Shown: in pieces, positions 52,480 through 61,155 of the stretch
Layout of the letters: the number at the start of each line of letters is the position of its first letter
How positions within the stretch are numbered: position 1 is the first letter of the stretch
Origin: CAZIGK01 sp964538615
Lineage (GTDB): Bacteria; Pseudomonadota; Alphaproteobacteria; Rickettsiales; RI-342
Assembly (NCBI GenBank): GCA_964538615.1
Contig: CAZIGK010000001.1
Coordinates: forward strand, 62,001 to 126,000
Length of the DNA: 64,000 nt
Direction: 5' to 3'
Notes under the pieces: model-generated
The model's input: only the letters and a program-made list of their open reading frames with translations
What the model was told of the DNA's origin: nothing
Database searches by the model: none
Made by a program: the position numbers and the translations under genes

Positions 52480-53436
52480 TCAGGCGGATTCGCCACGGCG
52501 ACGCGCACGCGGGGCATGCCTGTCACTATCGGGTCTTTCCGGCTGGTGATGTTCGTCCGCAAATGTATCCGGAGCGGGAGCAACACCCTGAATAGGCGCT
52601 TCACGGCGATAGGCTGGTGCTGGTGGGCGGGCAGCCTGTGCCTGACGCGGGTGCTGACCATGGGTTGCCGCAGGTGTCTGCTGGGGGCGTTCCCCCTGCG
52701 GGACGGCGTGCTGGGCGCGTTGCGCCTCTGCTGCGTGGCGTTGTGGCTGCTGTTGTGGCTGCTGTTGCGCGGCGGGGGCTTCGTGCTGGCGGCCACGGGC
52801 GGAGGCAATAACGGCATCAAACACCAGCAGGCGGGTGGTGGCGTCTTTTAAATTGGCGCGGAAAGCCTCGATTTGGCTATCAAACATGTAATGTGCTGCC
52901 ATCGCCGGAATCGCAATGACCAGACCCGCTACGGTCGTGAGCAGGGCTTCCCAGATACCTCCGGCCAGCAATGCAGGATCTACCCGCGAGCCTGCATTTT
53001 CAAGGGTGGAAAAGGCGGTAACCATGCCTGCAACTGTGCCAAGCAGACCCAACAGAGGGCCAACGTTTGCCGCCAGATCCAGACCACGCATATAGCGTTC
53101 CAGATCCCGGATATGGGCATTGCCAACGCGCTGAATTTCCGCGTGGCGTTTGGGGGGAGACAGGCGCGGATCACGCAGGACATCCATGATGGCATGCAAC
53201 ACGCGTCCCAGAGGAGAAGGTGACAGGCGTGCGGTATCCATGGCGCGCATGACCTGACCATTTTCCAGCAGGTTGATGACATTATCTGCAACCTGGTCAC
53301 TGGCAACGCGTCCCATGTAAAACTGATAGGATTTCAACAGAATAATAGCCATTGTGTAGACAGATAGCGCCATGAGTACGCCCATCACCAGTCCGCCCTT
53401 ATCCATGGCAAGCGAAAAACTTTCACCCAGCGTCAT
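52480..53436 (-). CDS. exbB: ExbB/MotA-TolQ-family proton channel with long disordered C-terminal tail
   Basis: About 318 residues from the ATG at 53436; the frame is open upstream to 53589. Three membrane helices are visible: GLVMGVLMALSVYTMAIILL near the start, then NVGPLLGLLGTVAGMVTAFS and LLTTVAGLVIAIPAMAAHYMF. LLGLLGTVAGM and TTVAGLVIAIPA are the channel-forming motifs. The last ~110 residues are unusual for ExbB: rich in Gln, Ala, Pro, His and Arg (runs such as QQQPQQQPQRHAAEAQRAQ), probably cytoplasmic and disordered. It is the first gene of the exbB-exbD-exbD-tonB unit. Confidence 0.9.
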   Translation of the reverse strand: MTLGESFSLAMDKGGLVMGVLMALSVYTMAIILLKSYQFYMGRVASDQVADNVINLLENGQVMRAMDTARLSPSPLGRVLHAIMDVLRDPRLSPPKRHAEIQRVGNAHIRDLERYMRGLDLAANVGPLLGLLGTVAGMVTAFSTLENAGSRVDPALLAGGIWEALLTTVAGLVIAIPAMAAHYMFDSQIEAFRANLKDATTRLLVFDAVIASARGRQHEAPAAQQQPQQQPQRHAAEAQRAQHAVPQGERPQQTPAATHGQHPRQAQAARPPAPAYRREAPIQGVAPAPDTFADEHHQPERPDSDRHAPRARRRGESA

Positions 53437-53654
53437 GCCTTGTACCCTCTGTTGTTTCTGCGTTTTGACAGATGCAATGATTAAAAAAACGTGGATGACG
53501 AGGACTAGCACATCTTCTCTGGCAATGCACCTGTTTAAATGAGCCTGCGAATGGCTTTTAAGGCCATAGTACCGGGTAACGCGCAGCAAACCATTGACTA
53601 AACAAAAACAATAGTTAGGCTTTGCCCACTTATTACCTACTGCATGTTGGGTTT

Positions 53655-55139
53655 ATGCCACGGGGTGCCCCTTTCATTGATATACGGCCATTGTTACTGG
53701 TGAACGGCGTGTTCCTCTGTGGAATGGCGGCAACCATGCTTATTCCGGCCATGGTGGACTGGTATCACCATAACCGGGATGCGGAAGTATTTCTGGCCAG
53801 TGCTGCGGTGACCCTGTTTATTGGCATGAGTCTGTATATCAGCAACCGTGGATATCGGATGCGAGAGCTTTCCCTGCGCGAGGCTTTTTTGCTAACCGCC
53901 ACTGTGTGGTTTGTCATGCCGGTGTTTGCATCCTTTCCTTTTTTATTTTCGCACCTGAATATGGACTGGTCGGATGCGTATTTTGAATCCGTTTCCGCAC
54001 TGACCACCACCGGAGCCACGGTGCTGACCGGGCTGGATGGCTTGCCCCCGGGCATGCTGCTGTGGCGTTCACTGCTGCATTTTATTGGGGGGATGGGCAT
54101 TATTGTTCTGGCGGTGGCGGTATTGCCGATTCTGGGTGTTGGGGGGATGCAGCTTTTCCGTACGGAATCTTCCGATAAATCGGATAAAATTTTGCCGAGA
54201 GCACGGCAAATATCCTCTGTGATTGCGTTGACCTACATCTGGTTGAATATTTTATGCGCTATTAGCTACTGGATGGCGGGTATGAGTGGGTTTGATGCGA
54301 TCAACCACGCGATGTCTACCATGGCGACGGGTGGGTTTTCCACGCATGATGCCTCTATTGGGTACTTCAAAAGTCCGACATTAGAATGGATTACCGCCTT
54401 CTACATGGTGTTGGCGGGCGTGCCATTGCTGATGCTGTATCAAGTGTACACACAACTGGCGCGTGGTACAGCACTAAGCTTCTGGAAAGACAAGCAATTG
54501 CAGTGGTATTTGGGCATTACGCTTTTGTGTACCATGCTGCTATTTGTATGGCAGTGGGGCGGGCAGATTCATGAGAATGCATGGACAGCTTTGCGGCATG
54601 CGTTTTTTCACACTGCCTCCGTATTGAGCAGCACGGGGTTTGCTGCGCATGATTATGCTACCTGGGGCAGTTTTAGTACCGTGTTCTTTTTTCTGATTCT
54701 GACCATTGGTGGATGCACGGGATCCACGGCGGGGGGAATTAAAATTTTCCGTTTGCAGGTCTTATTTGAAACAGCAAAAATACAGTTGAAACAGCTGATT
54801 GAACCGCATGGTGTATTGCGCGCCCGTTATAATGGACGACCGATTGACCCCAAAGTGATGACCGCTGTCACCAGTTTTATTGTCTTGTGGGGCGTAAGTT
54901 TTATGGTGCTGGCGGCCGCCGTTTCTATCTATGGGTTAGATTTTGAAACAGCGATGAGTGCCGTAGCCGCCTGTATGGCCAATGTTGGCCCTGGTATTGG
55001 AAAAATTATTGGCCCAGCGGGGAACTTTAGCACCCTACCTTCTGAATCATTGGTGATTTTGTCCTTTGCCATGTTGCTGGGGCGTTTGGAGTTGTTTACG
55101 GTATTGGTGATATTTGCCCCAAGCTTCTGGAGAGATTAA
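53655..55139 (+). CDS. trkH: Potassium uptake protein TrkH
   Basis: 494 residues from the ATG at 53655; the frame opens at a TTG at 53622, with no clear Shine-Dalgarno for either. The four pore loops with their filter Gly are visible: SALTTTGATVLTGLD, STMATGGFSTHD, SVLSSTGFAAHDY, and ACMANVGPGIGKI. About ten membrane helices are present. It needs the NAD-binding TrkA, not seen here. It overlaps yggT by 1 nt (TAATG). Confidence 0.93.
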   Translation: MPRGAPFIDIRPLLLVNGVFLCGMAATMLIPAMVDWYHHNRDAEVFLASAAVTLFIGMSLYISNRGYRMRELSLREAFLLTATVWFVMPVFASFPFLFSHLNMDWSDAYFESVSALTTTGATVLTGLDGLPPGMLLWRSLLHFIGGMGIIVLAVAVLPILGVGGMQLFRTESSDKSDKILPRARQISSVIALTYIWLNILCAISYWMAGMSGFDAINHAMSTMATGGFSTHDASIGYFKSPTLEWITAFYMVLAGVPLLMLYQVYTQLARGTALSFWKDKQLQWYLGITLLCTMLLFVWQWGGQIHENAWTALRHAFFHTASVLSSTGFAAHDYATWGSFSTVFFFLILTIGGCTGSTAGGIKIFRLQVLFETAKIQLKQLIEPHGVLRARYNGRPIDPKVMTAVTSFIVLWGVSFMVLAAAVSIYGLDFETAMSAVAACMANVGPGIGKIIGPAGNFSTLPSESLVILSFAMLLGRLELFTVLVIFAPSFWRD

Positions 55140-55420
55140 TGGTAAATCCGTTGGTATATTTGGTGAATCTTCTACTTTCGATGGTGAATTTTATTGTGGT
55201 CGCCTCGGTGATTATGCATTTTTTGGTCGTGTTTAAGGTCATCAACCTGCATAACCCGATGATTTATAAACTCCACGATTTGTTATTTCGTCTGACAGAA
55301 CCGCTATTTTCCCGCGTGCGGCGATATGTGCCACCGTTGAACGGAGTGGATTTATCCCCGCTGGTGGTGTTGGTCGGGATTCAGTTTTTGCAATATACGC
55401 TGGCATATGTCTTTGCCTGA
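55139..55420 (+). CDS. yggT: YggT-family integral membrane protein
   Basis: 93 residues with two hydrophobic stretches (VNLLLSMVNFIVVASVIMHFL and LVVLVGIQFLQYTLAYVFA). NPMIYKLHDLLFRLTEPLFSRVRRYVPP between them is the YggT signature. Relatives have been linked to osmotic and membrane functions. It overlaps trkH at its start and the DUF167 gene by 14 bp at its end, forming a tightly packed unit. Confidence 0.9.
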   Translation: MVNPLVYLVNLLLSMVNFIVVASVIMHFLVVFKVINLHNPMIYKLHDLLFRLTEPLFSRVRRYVPPLNGVDLSPLVVLVGIQFLQYTLAYVFA

Positions 55421-55700
55421 GGCGTTAGCCGATTATGGTGAAAAGCTGACAGAAGGGGGGAGATTCCGCTTTTACGTGCGTGTGACCCCCAATGCCAGAC
55501 GCGATGCAATAGAAGGATGGAAAGCACTGGCGGATGGCACTGTCGCACTGCATGTGCGGTTAAACGCGCAGCCTGAAGATGGCAAGGCAAATAAGGCTCT
55601 GCTGGCCTTTCTGGCCAAAGAGTGGGGGGTCAGCAAAAGTGCCCTGACACTGCAAAAAGGTGAGAGCAGCCGGTTGAAGCGGTTGGTTATTGATCTGTGA
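55407..55700 (+). CDS. yggU: DUF167 family protein (YggU-like)
   Basis: 97 residues. The family core is complete: FYVRVTPNARRDAIEGW, then LHVRLNAQPEDGKANKALLAFLAKEWGV and LTLQKGESSRLKRLVI. The function is unknown. The yggT-DUF167 pair is conserved in many bacteria. The start lies inside the yggT 3' end in another frame. Confidence 0.93.
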   Translation: MSLPEALADYGEKLTEGGRFRFYVRVTPNARRDAIEGWKALADGTVALHVRLNAQPEDGKANKALLAFLAKEWGVSKSALTLQKGESSRLKRLVIDL

Positions 55701-55829
55701 TGGTGTCATGAACTTGTCATCAGCCTAATGTTAGCCCATGACATCTTCAGTCATGTTGCCGTGATGCTGGAGCATGATGGCTAGGATTCTGCGACACAAA
55801 CTTTCCAATTTGATGGCAAGCATGCGGGA

Positions 55830-56117
55830 ATGGATGCACCTCCGATTCGTTTTGCCACCGAAGCAGAAGCACGCTTGCATAAGCAGTCCGCAGATTTGAG
55901 TGCCTTGCTGCTATTGGAACAGGGGAACGATGGTCGTTGGGCATGGCATTGGCCCGCCAACGAAACGCTGGAAGGACAGCAAGCTCTTGGCTTATTCAAA
56001 GAGATTTTATGCGATGTCTTTCAACGCCATGGCTTGAATGTACACAGTAACAGTGACAAGACCATTGCCGACACATGCGCGGCTTCCAGCCCTGCGCTAG
56101 GGCGTGGAGCCGCATAG
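55830..56117 (+). CDS. Small hypothetical protein
   Basis: 95 residues from an ATG at 55830. I recognise no family. The middle (WAWHWPANETLEGQQALGLFKEILCDVFQRHG) looks like an ordinary folded helix-strand segment, and the tail is Ala/Ser-rich. No convincing ribosome site is visible. It fills the space between the DUF167 gene and the convergent argG, ending 15 bp from the argG stop. No competing ORF explains the stretch. Confidence 0.45.
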   Translation: MDAPPIRFATEAEARLHKQSADLSALLLLEQGNDGRWAWHWPANETLEGQQALGLFKEILCDVFQRHGLNVHSNSDKTIADTCAASSPALGRGAA

Positions 56118-56132
56118 ACCGGAAAAGCAGGC

Positions 56133-57371
56133 TTATTTCACGTCTTCGGACTTCACGTGATCCTGCTGGATTTTGCGCATGCGTAGGCGCAAGGCATTGA
56201 GTTTGATGAAGCCTTCCGCATCTTTTTGGTCATAGACCATATCTTCCTCGAAGGTGGCATGAGCTTTGCTGTACAGGCTTTGCAGAGAGCGGCGACCAAC
56301 AACGGAGACGTTACCTTTGTATAGCATCAGGCGCACTTCTCCATTTACCTGACGCTGGCTGGCATCAATGGCGGCTTGCAGCATCAGACGCTCCGGTGAC
56401 CACCAGTAACCATTGTAGATCAATTCCGCGTAGCGGGGCATCAGTTCATCTTTCAGATGGGCGGCGCCACGATCCAGCGTGATGCTTTCAATACCACGGT
56501 GAGCGGCCAGCAAAATAGTGCCGCCGGGAGTTTCATAAACCCCACGGGACTTAATGCCGACATAGCGATTTTCGACCAGATCCAACCGTCCGACACCATG
56601 TTTTCCCCCCAGTTCATTCAGGCGGGTAAGCAAGGCCGCGGGACTTAAAGCTTCACCGTTCACCTCGATTGGGTCACCATGCTCGAAAGTGATGGTGATG
56701 TATTCCGGCTCGTTGGGGGCATCTTTGGGATCAACGGTACGCAGGAACATATCGGCTTCCGGCTCCGTCCATGGGTCTTCCAGCACTTCACCTTCGTAAG
56801 AGATATGCAACAGGTTGGCATCCATGGAATAAGGGGGGGTGCCGCGTTTACTTTTAGGTACGGGGATTTGGTGTTTTTCTGCATAATCAATGAGTTTGGT
56901 GCGAGAGTTCAGATCCCACTCCCGCCATGGAGCGATCACTTTAATATCTGGTTTCAGGCTGTAATACCCAAGTTCAAAGCGTACCTGATCATTCCCTTTG
57001 CCTGTTGCACCATGGGCGACTGCATCGGCTCCGGTCGCCATGGCAATTTCAATTTGCCGCTTGGCGATAAGGGGACGGGCGATAGACGTGCCCAGCAGAT
57101 AACAGCCTTCATAAACCGTATTCGCACGGAACATGGGAAATACATAATCACGGACAAATTCTTCCCGTAGGTCTTCGACATAAATATCTTTCACACCGAA
57201 CATTTCCGCTTTACGGCGGGCTTCATCCAGTTCATCCCCCTGCCCTAAATCTGCGGTGAAGGTGACGACCTCGCATTGGTAGGTTTCCTTCAGCCATTTC
57301 AGGATGACCGAGGTATCCAGTCCGCCAGAATAGGCGAGAACAACTTTTTTCACTGTGCCGGATGGTTTCAT
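56133..57371 (-). CDS. argG: Argininosuccinate synthase
   Basis: 412 residues; AAAGGG is upstream. It joins citrulline and aspartate with ATP in arginine synthesis. The PP-loop AYSGGLDTSVILKWL is intact, followed by GNDQVRFELGYYSL, the citrulline/aspartate region AHGATGKGNDQ, and EDPWTEPEADMF. Length and C-terminus are normal for the family. It stands alone, divergent from the acyl-CoA dehydrogenase gene. Confidence 0.97.
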   Translation of the reverse strand: MKPSGTVKKVVLAYSGGLDTSVILKWLKETYQCEVVTFTADLGQGDELDEARRKAEMFGVKDIYVEDLREEFVRDYVFPMFRANTVYEGCYLLGTSIARPLIAKRQIEIAMATGADAVAHGATGKGNDQVRFELGYYSLKPDIKVIAPWREWDLNSRTKLIDYAEKHQIPVPKSKRGTPPYSMDANLLHISYEGEVLEDPWTEPEADMFLRTVDPKDAPNEPEYITITFEHGDPIEVNGEALSPAALLTRLNELGGKHGVGRLDLVENRYVGIKSRGVYETPGGTILLAAHRGIESITLDRGAAHLKDELMPRYAELIYNGYWWSPERLMLQAAIDASQRQVNGEVRLMLYKGNVSVVGRRSLQSLYSKAHATFEEDMVYDQKDAEGFIKLNALRLRMRKIQQDHVKSEDVK

Positions 57372-57482
57372 GACGAGCGGCCCTTTGGGTTGGAATGGAG
57401 GAAGAAGGGTGAGACGTTTTCTCTATCGCAAAGCACCGTCTCGCAAAAGGTTTTTTAACAGGTGGCAGGCAAAATATTTAGC

Positions 57483-59186
57483 ATGACTCAGAACCATGAC
57501 ACCCTACCTTTGCCGTGGATACAGGACATGCTGGTGACAGCCGGTCTGGAGGAGGTGCTGCAACTACCGGAGCATCGTGATATTACCACGGATCTGCTGG
57601 ATGCGATTTTGGATGAGGCCGAGAAGTTTGCGGGGAATATTCTTCTTCCGTTGCAAATGATCGGAGACAGGCAGGGCGCTGCCTTACAAGGGGTAACGGT
57701 GACCATGCCCGATGGCTTTGTTGACGCGTACAGGGATTTTATTTCCTCCGGCTGGAACACCCTGACCGCCCCCAAAACCTATGGTGGACAGCATTTACCC
57801 TGGATGATTGCCAGTGCGGTCAATGAATTGTTTCATGGAGCCAACAGCGCTTTTGCTTTATGCCCTTTGCTGACGCAGGCGGGTATTGAGTTATTGCATG
57901 CCCATGGTAGCGAGACACTGCGGCACTATTACCTGCCGAAGCTGGTGCAGGGTGACTGGACAGCGACCATGTGTCTGACCGAGCCACAGGCGGGATCGAA
58001 CGTGGGGGCGGTCAGTGCGACGGCAGAACCGGATGAAGCGGATGAAGCGGATGCATACCACATCAGCGGGCAAAAAATATTCATCAGTTACGGGGAACAC
58101 AACCTGACTGAGAATATTGTGCATTTTGTACTGGCACGTCTGCCAGGCGCCCCGAAAGGAACGGCGGGTTTATCCTTATTTCTGGTGCCTAAAAGACTGC
58201 CGGACGGCCAGCATAACCGTGTGGCTTGCCTGTCTTTGGAACATAAAATGGGTCTGCATGCCAGCCCTACCTGTGTCATGCAGTTTGATCGCGCAGAGGG
58301 CTGGCTGGTGGGAGATGCGCATGGCGGCATCAAGGCGATGTTTACCATGATGAATAACGCCCGTCTGGGGGTGGGCATTCAGGCGTTGGGCATCGCCGGA
58401 CGCGCCTGTCACATGGCACAGGCTTTCGCACAGGAGCGGATACAGGGTGACAAATCCCGCCCCAAAGCGACCATCAACCAATATGGCGATGTGCAGGTGA
58501 TGTTACAAACCCTGCAAGCCCATATGCAGAGCTTGCGAGGCTTGTGTTATTACACCGCCGCATGGCTGGACAAAGCACATCACGCAAAGGAGCATCAGCA
58601 ACGGTTGGATTTTCTGATTCCCATTGCCAAGGCGCACACAACGGATGTGGCGTTTGAGATGACCTCCCTCGCGATGCAAGTGTATGGCGGCATGGGGTAT
58701 GTGGAAGAAAGCGGTATAGCGCAACTGATGCGTGATGTGCGGGTAACCATGTTGTATGAGGGCACCAACGGGATTCAGGCGATGGATTTATTGACCCGCA
58801 AGCTGGTGCGGGATGAGGGGACTGTCGCCTGGGAGTTGTGTGAAGAGATACGTCACTTTGCTAAAAACATTCAGGGTTTACGTAACCCACAAAAAGCTAT
58901 GTTACGCAACCAGTTATTGCAGGCAGCTCATGGAATGGAAGAGCTTTCGGAATGCATGCTCTCCGCCATGGCCGCCAAGAATGACAAGGCAGACCGCTGT
59001 GCAAGGGATTACACCCGTTGCTGGGGGTACAGCCTGCAAGCATGGCTTCTGGCGAAATGGGCCTTGGCCAACCCGGATAACCAGAAGCTAAAGTTGGCCT
59101 GTTTTTTTGCCAGCCGTATTTTGCCTGCTGCAGAAGGGCTGAGAATAGGGATGATGCTGGAGTTACAGTCGGATAGCAGCAAGTAG
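57483..59186 (+). CDS. Acyl-CoA dehydrogenase (DmdC/AidB-like long form)
   Basis: 567 residues from the ATG at 57483; a GTG at 57462 is in frame without a ribosome site. It is an FAD flavoprotein that introduces the alpha-beta double bond. CLTEPQAGSNVGAVSA and FISYGEHN are the FAD/acyl-CoA contacts. MTSLAMQVYGGMGYVEES and VRVTMLYEGTNGIQAMDLLTRK carry the catalytic Glu. The ~100-residue C-terminal helical extension fits the 3-methylmercaptopropionyl-CoA dehydrogenase-like or long-chain subgroup. No thiolase or enoyl-CoA hydratase lies nearby, so the substrate is open. Confidence 0.88.
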   Translation: MTQNHDTLPLPWIQDMLVTAGLEEVLQLPEHRDITTDLLDAILDEAEKFAGNILLPLQMIGDRQGAALQGVTVTMPDGFVDAYRDFISSGWNTLTAPKTYGGQHLPWMIASAVNELFHGANSAFALCPLLTQAGIELLHAHGSETLRHYYLPKLVQGDWTATMCLTEPQAGSNVGAVSATAEPDEADEADAYHISGQKIFISYGEHNLTENIVHFVLARLPGAPKGTAGLSLFLVPKRLPDGQHNRVACLSLEHKMGLHASPTCVMQFDRAEGWLVGDAHGGIKAMFTMMNNARLGVGIQALGIAGRACHMAQAFAQERIQGDKSRPKATINQYGDVQVMLQTLQAHMQSLRGLCYYTAAWLDKAHHAKEHQQRLDFLIPIAKAHTTDVAFEMTSLAMQVYGGMGYVEESGIAQLMRDVRVTMLYEGTNGIQAMDLLTRKLVRDEGTVAWELCEEIRHFAKNIQGLRNPQKAMLRNQLLQAAHGMEELSECMLSAMAAKNDKADRCARDYTRCWGYSLQAWLLAKWALANPDNQKLKLACFFASRILPAAEGLRIGMMLELQSDSSK

Positions 59187-59197
59187 ATGCCGGGGGA

Positions 59198-59701
59198 CTA
59201 TTCCAGCGACCATGCATCTGCTTCCTGCTGTTTACGAAGCTCAATGGCAGCGAGATCCGCACAGGTTTTGCGCAAGGGCATATCTTTCATGCGCAGCAGA
59301 AAAGGCTGCAATTGCATTTCCAGATGGTAGAGGCTGTCTATCATGACGCCACCTTTGGTTTCAATATCACGCTTTTGCGTGATATCCGGCGTGACAAGTG
59401 TCCATGGCATATGCGGTGAGGCTTGCATGGCTCTGGCTGCCAACGCGACATTGGGTGCCCCTTTTTCGACCCCCATTACAACGCCTGCCAGACAGGGAAA
59501 CGCCTCCAGGTTTTCATCATAATACACCATGTCTTCCCAATCGGTAATAGTATCGGCGACATCGGATATTTCTTCTAACCAGTAAATGTGATAGCCGTGG
59601 TTTTGCAGCAGTTTTGCCAACTCTTCTGCCCATTCCGCACCCATGGGGCATAGAAGAATCGTTTGCCCTTGTTGAGGGACGTTTTGTTGACGTTTTCCCA
59701 T
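59198..59701 (-). CDS. Hypothetical protein, possibly a degenerate receiver-like fold
   Basis: 167 residues. No family is recognised with confidence. The order of elements recalls a CheY-like alpha/beta fold: TILLCPMGAEWAEELAKLLQNHGYHIYWLEE (strand, helix, strand), then CLAGVVMGVEKG, then PWTLVTPDITQKRDIETKGG with a Lys at the position expected after strand 5. The acidic phosphorylation site is not evident, so it would be a pseudo-receiver if the likeness is real. It is convergent with the acyl-CoA dehydrogenase gene and divergent from the LplT-like gene. Confidence 0.6.
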   Translation of the reverse strand: MGKRQQNVPQQGQTILLCPMGAEWAEELAKLLQNHGYHIYWLEEISDVADTITDWEDMVYYDENLEAFPCLAGVVMGVEKGAPNVALAARAMQASPHMPWTLVTPDITQKRDIETKGGVMIDSLYHLEMQLQPFLLRMKDMPLRKTCADLAAIELRKQQEADAWSLE

Positions 59702-59824
59702 ATGATGTAACCCTGTTTAACCATGTTGCAGGAAGGCTAACAGAAGGCAAACAGCCTGTCAGTTGCTACTTGCAAATAAACAGTGTTTAATTTATGATCC
59801 GGTAGAGTGTAAGCAGGAGTCACT

Positions 59825-61147
59825 ATGTCTAACCTGATGTTTCAGCGGCGTTATGCGCCCTTATTCGCCACCCAGTTTTTGGGAGCATTGAATGATAATT
59901 TGTTCAAGAACGCGTATGTGGTGCTTATCACCTATTATCTGGCCGAACAAGCCGGACTGAATGCGGGTATGATGGTCACGCTGGCGGCCGGGATGTTTAT
60001 TTTGCCGTTCTTTCTCTTCTCTGCCACGGCAGGGCAATATGCTGACAAGCTTGAAAAATCCCGACTAATTACCCGCATTAAGATGCTGGAAATTGTATTA
60101 ATGGCCTTTGGGGGGCTTGGTTTTGCCATGGAATCCAGTGGTTTTTTGATGCTGGTTCTGTTTGGAATGGGAACACAGTCTGCTTTTTTTGGCCCATTGA
60201 AATATAGTATTCTGCCTGATCACTTGCAGGAGCATGAATTGATTGCCGGTAATGCGTGGATGAGTGCCGGAACCTTTCTGGCTATTTTGCTTGGAACGAT
60301 TTTGGGCGGGTTGTTAATTTTACAGCCCGATGGGACAACGCTGGTTACCAGCATTAGCCTGTGCGTTGCTGTGCTGGGCTGGCTGAGCAGCCGCTGGATT
60401 CCCGTTGCGGCTCCTGCAGCGCCCAATTTACATGTCAACCGCCAGATACTCCGTGCTACATGGCATACATTGCAGGAGACGAAAACACGGGAAGATGTGT
60501 TTTTATCTATTTTGGGTATCAGTTGGTTCTGGTTTGTTGGCGCCACGTTTTTGGCGCAGTTTCCTACCTTTGCCAAGCATATACTAAACAGTGATGAACA
60601 GGTGGTGACGTTGTTTTTGACGCTGTTTTCAGTCGGTATCGCCATGGGTTCCATGCTGTGCAACCGTATGCTGAAGGGAAAAACCAGTGGCTCTTTGGCA
60701 CCGTGGGGAGCCTTGGGCATGGCACTGGGCATTGGCGGCCTGTATGTGTTTTCACCGGAGCCTGTGATGTATATACAAGCACCGGAAATATTGGATTTAC
60801 AGGGATTTTTGGCATCACCGGGGGCTTGGGGCATTGTGGGGAGCCTGTTATGCATCGCGATTTGCGGGGGTGTATATATTGTGCCGCTCTATGCCATTAT
60901 GCAGGCGCGCACCGCCAAGAGCCACCGGGCGCGAGTGGTTGCCGGGAATAATATTATGAATGCGTTATTCATGGTGGCGTCTGCTCTTGTGACGCTGGGA
61001 ATGTATGCGGCAGGCATGACCGTGACTGATGTGTTTGCTGTGCTAGGGCTGGTGAATGTGCCTGTGGCATGGTTGGTGCACCGTATTGTGAAGGCGCAGC
61101 AGGCATTGCAGGCAGCGCAGCAGACGGAACTGGGAAATAAACCGTAA
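59825..61147 (+). CDS. lplT: MFS lysophospholipid transporter, LplT-like
   Basis: 440 residues; AGGAG lies before the ATG. About twelve membrane helices. RRYAPLFATQFLGALNDNLFKNAYVVLI is the diagnostic N-terminus of the LplT branch, GQYADKLEKSRLI the loop 2-3 motif, and GPLKYSILPDHL follows. LplT flips lysophospholipids inward for re-acylation by Aas. Here the acyltransferase/ligase follows 9 bp later, the same functional pair as in E. coli. Confidence 0.9.
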   Translation: MSNLMFQRRYAPLFATQFLGALNDNLFKNAYVVLITYYLAEQAGLNAGMMVTLAAGMFILPFFLFSATAGQYADKLEKSRLITRIKMLEIVLMAFGGLGFAMESSGFLMLVLFGMGTQSAFFGPLKYSILPDHLQEHELIAGNAWMSAGTFLAILLGTILGGLLILQPDGTTLVTSISLCVAVLGWLSSRWIPVAAPAAPNLHVNRQILRATWHTLQETKTREDVFLSILGISWFWFVGATFLAQFPTFAKHILNSDEQVVTLFLTLFSVGIAMGSMLCNRMLKGKTSGSLAPWGALGMALGIGGLYVFSPEPVMYIQAPEILDLQGFLASPGAWGIVGSLLCIAICGGVYIVPLYAIMQARTAKSHRARVVAGNNIMNALFMVASALVTLGMYAAGMTVTDVFAVLGLVNVPVAWLVHRIVKAQQALQAAQQTELGNKP

Positions 61148-61155
61148 GGGAGGCC

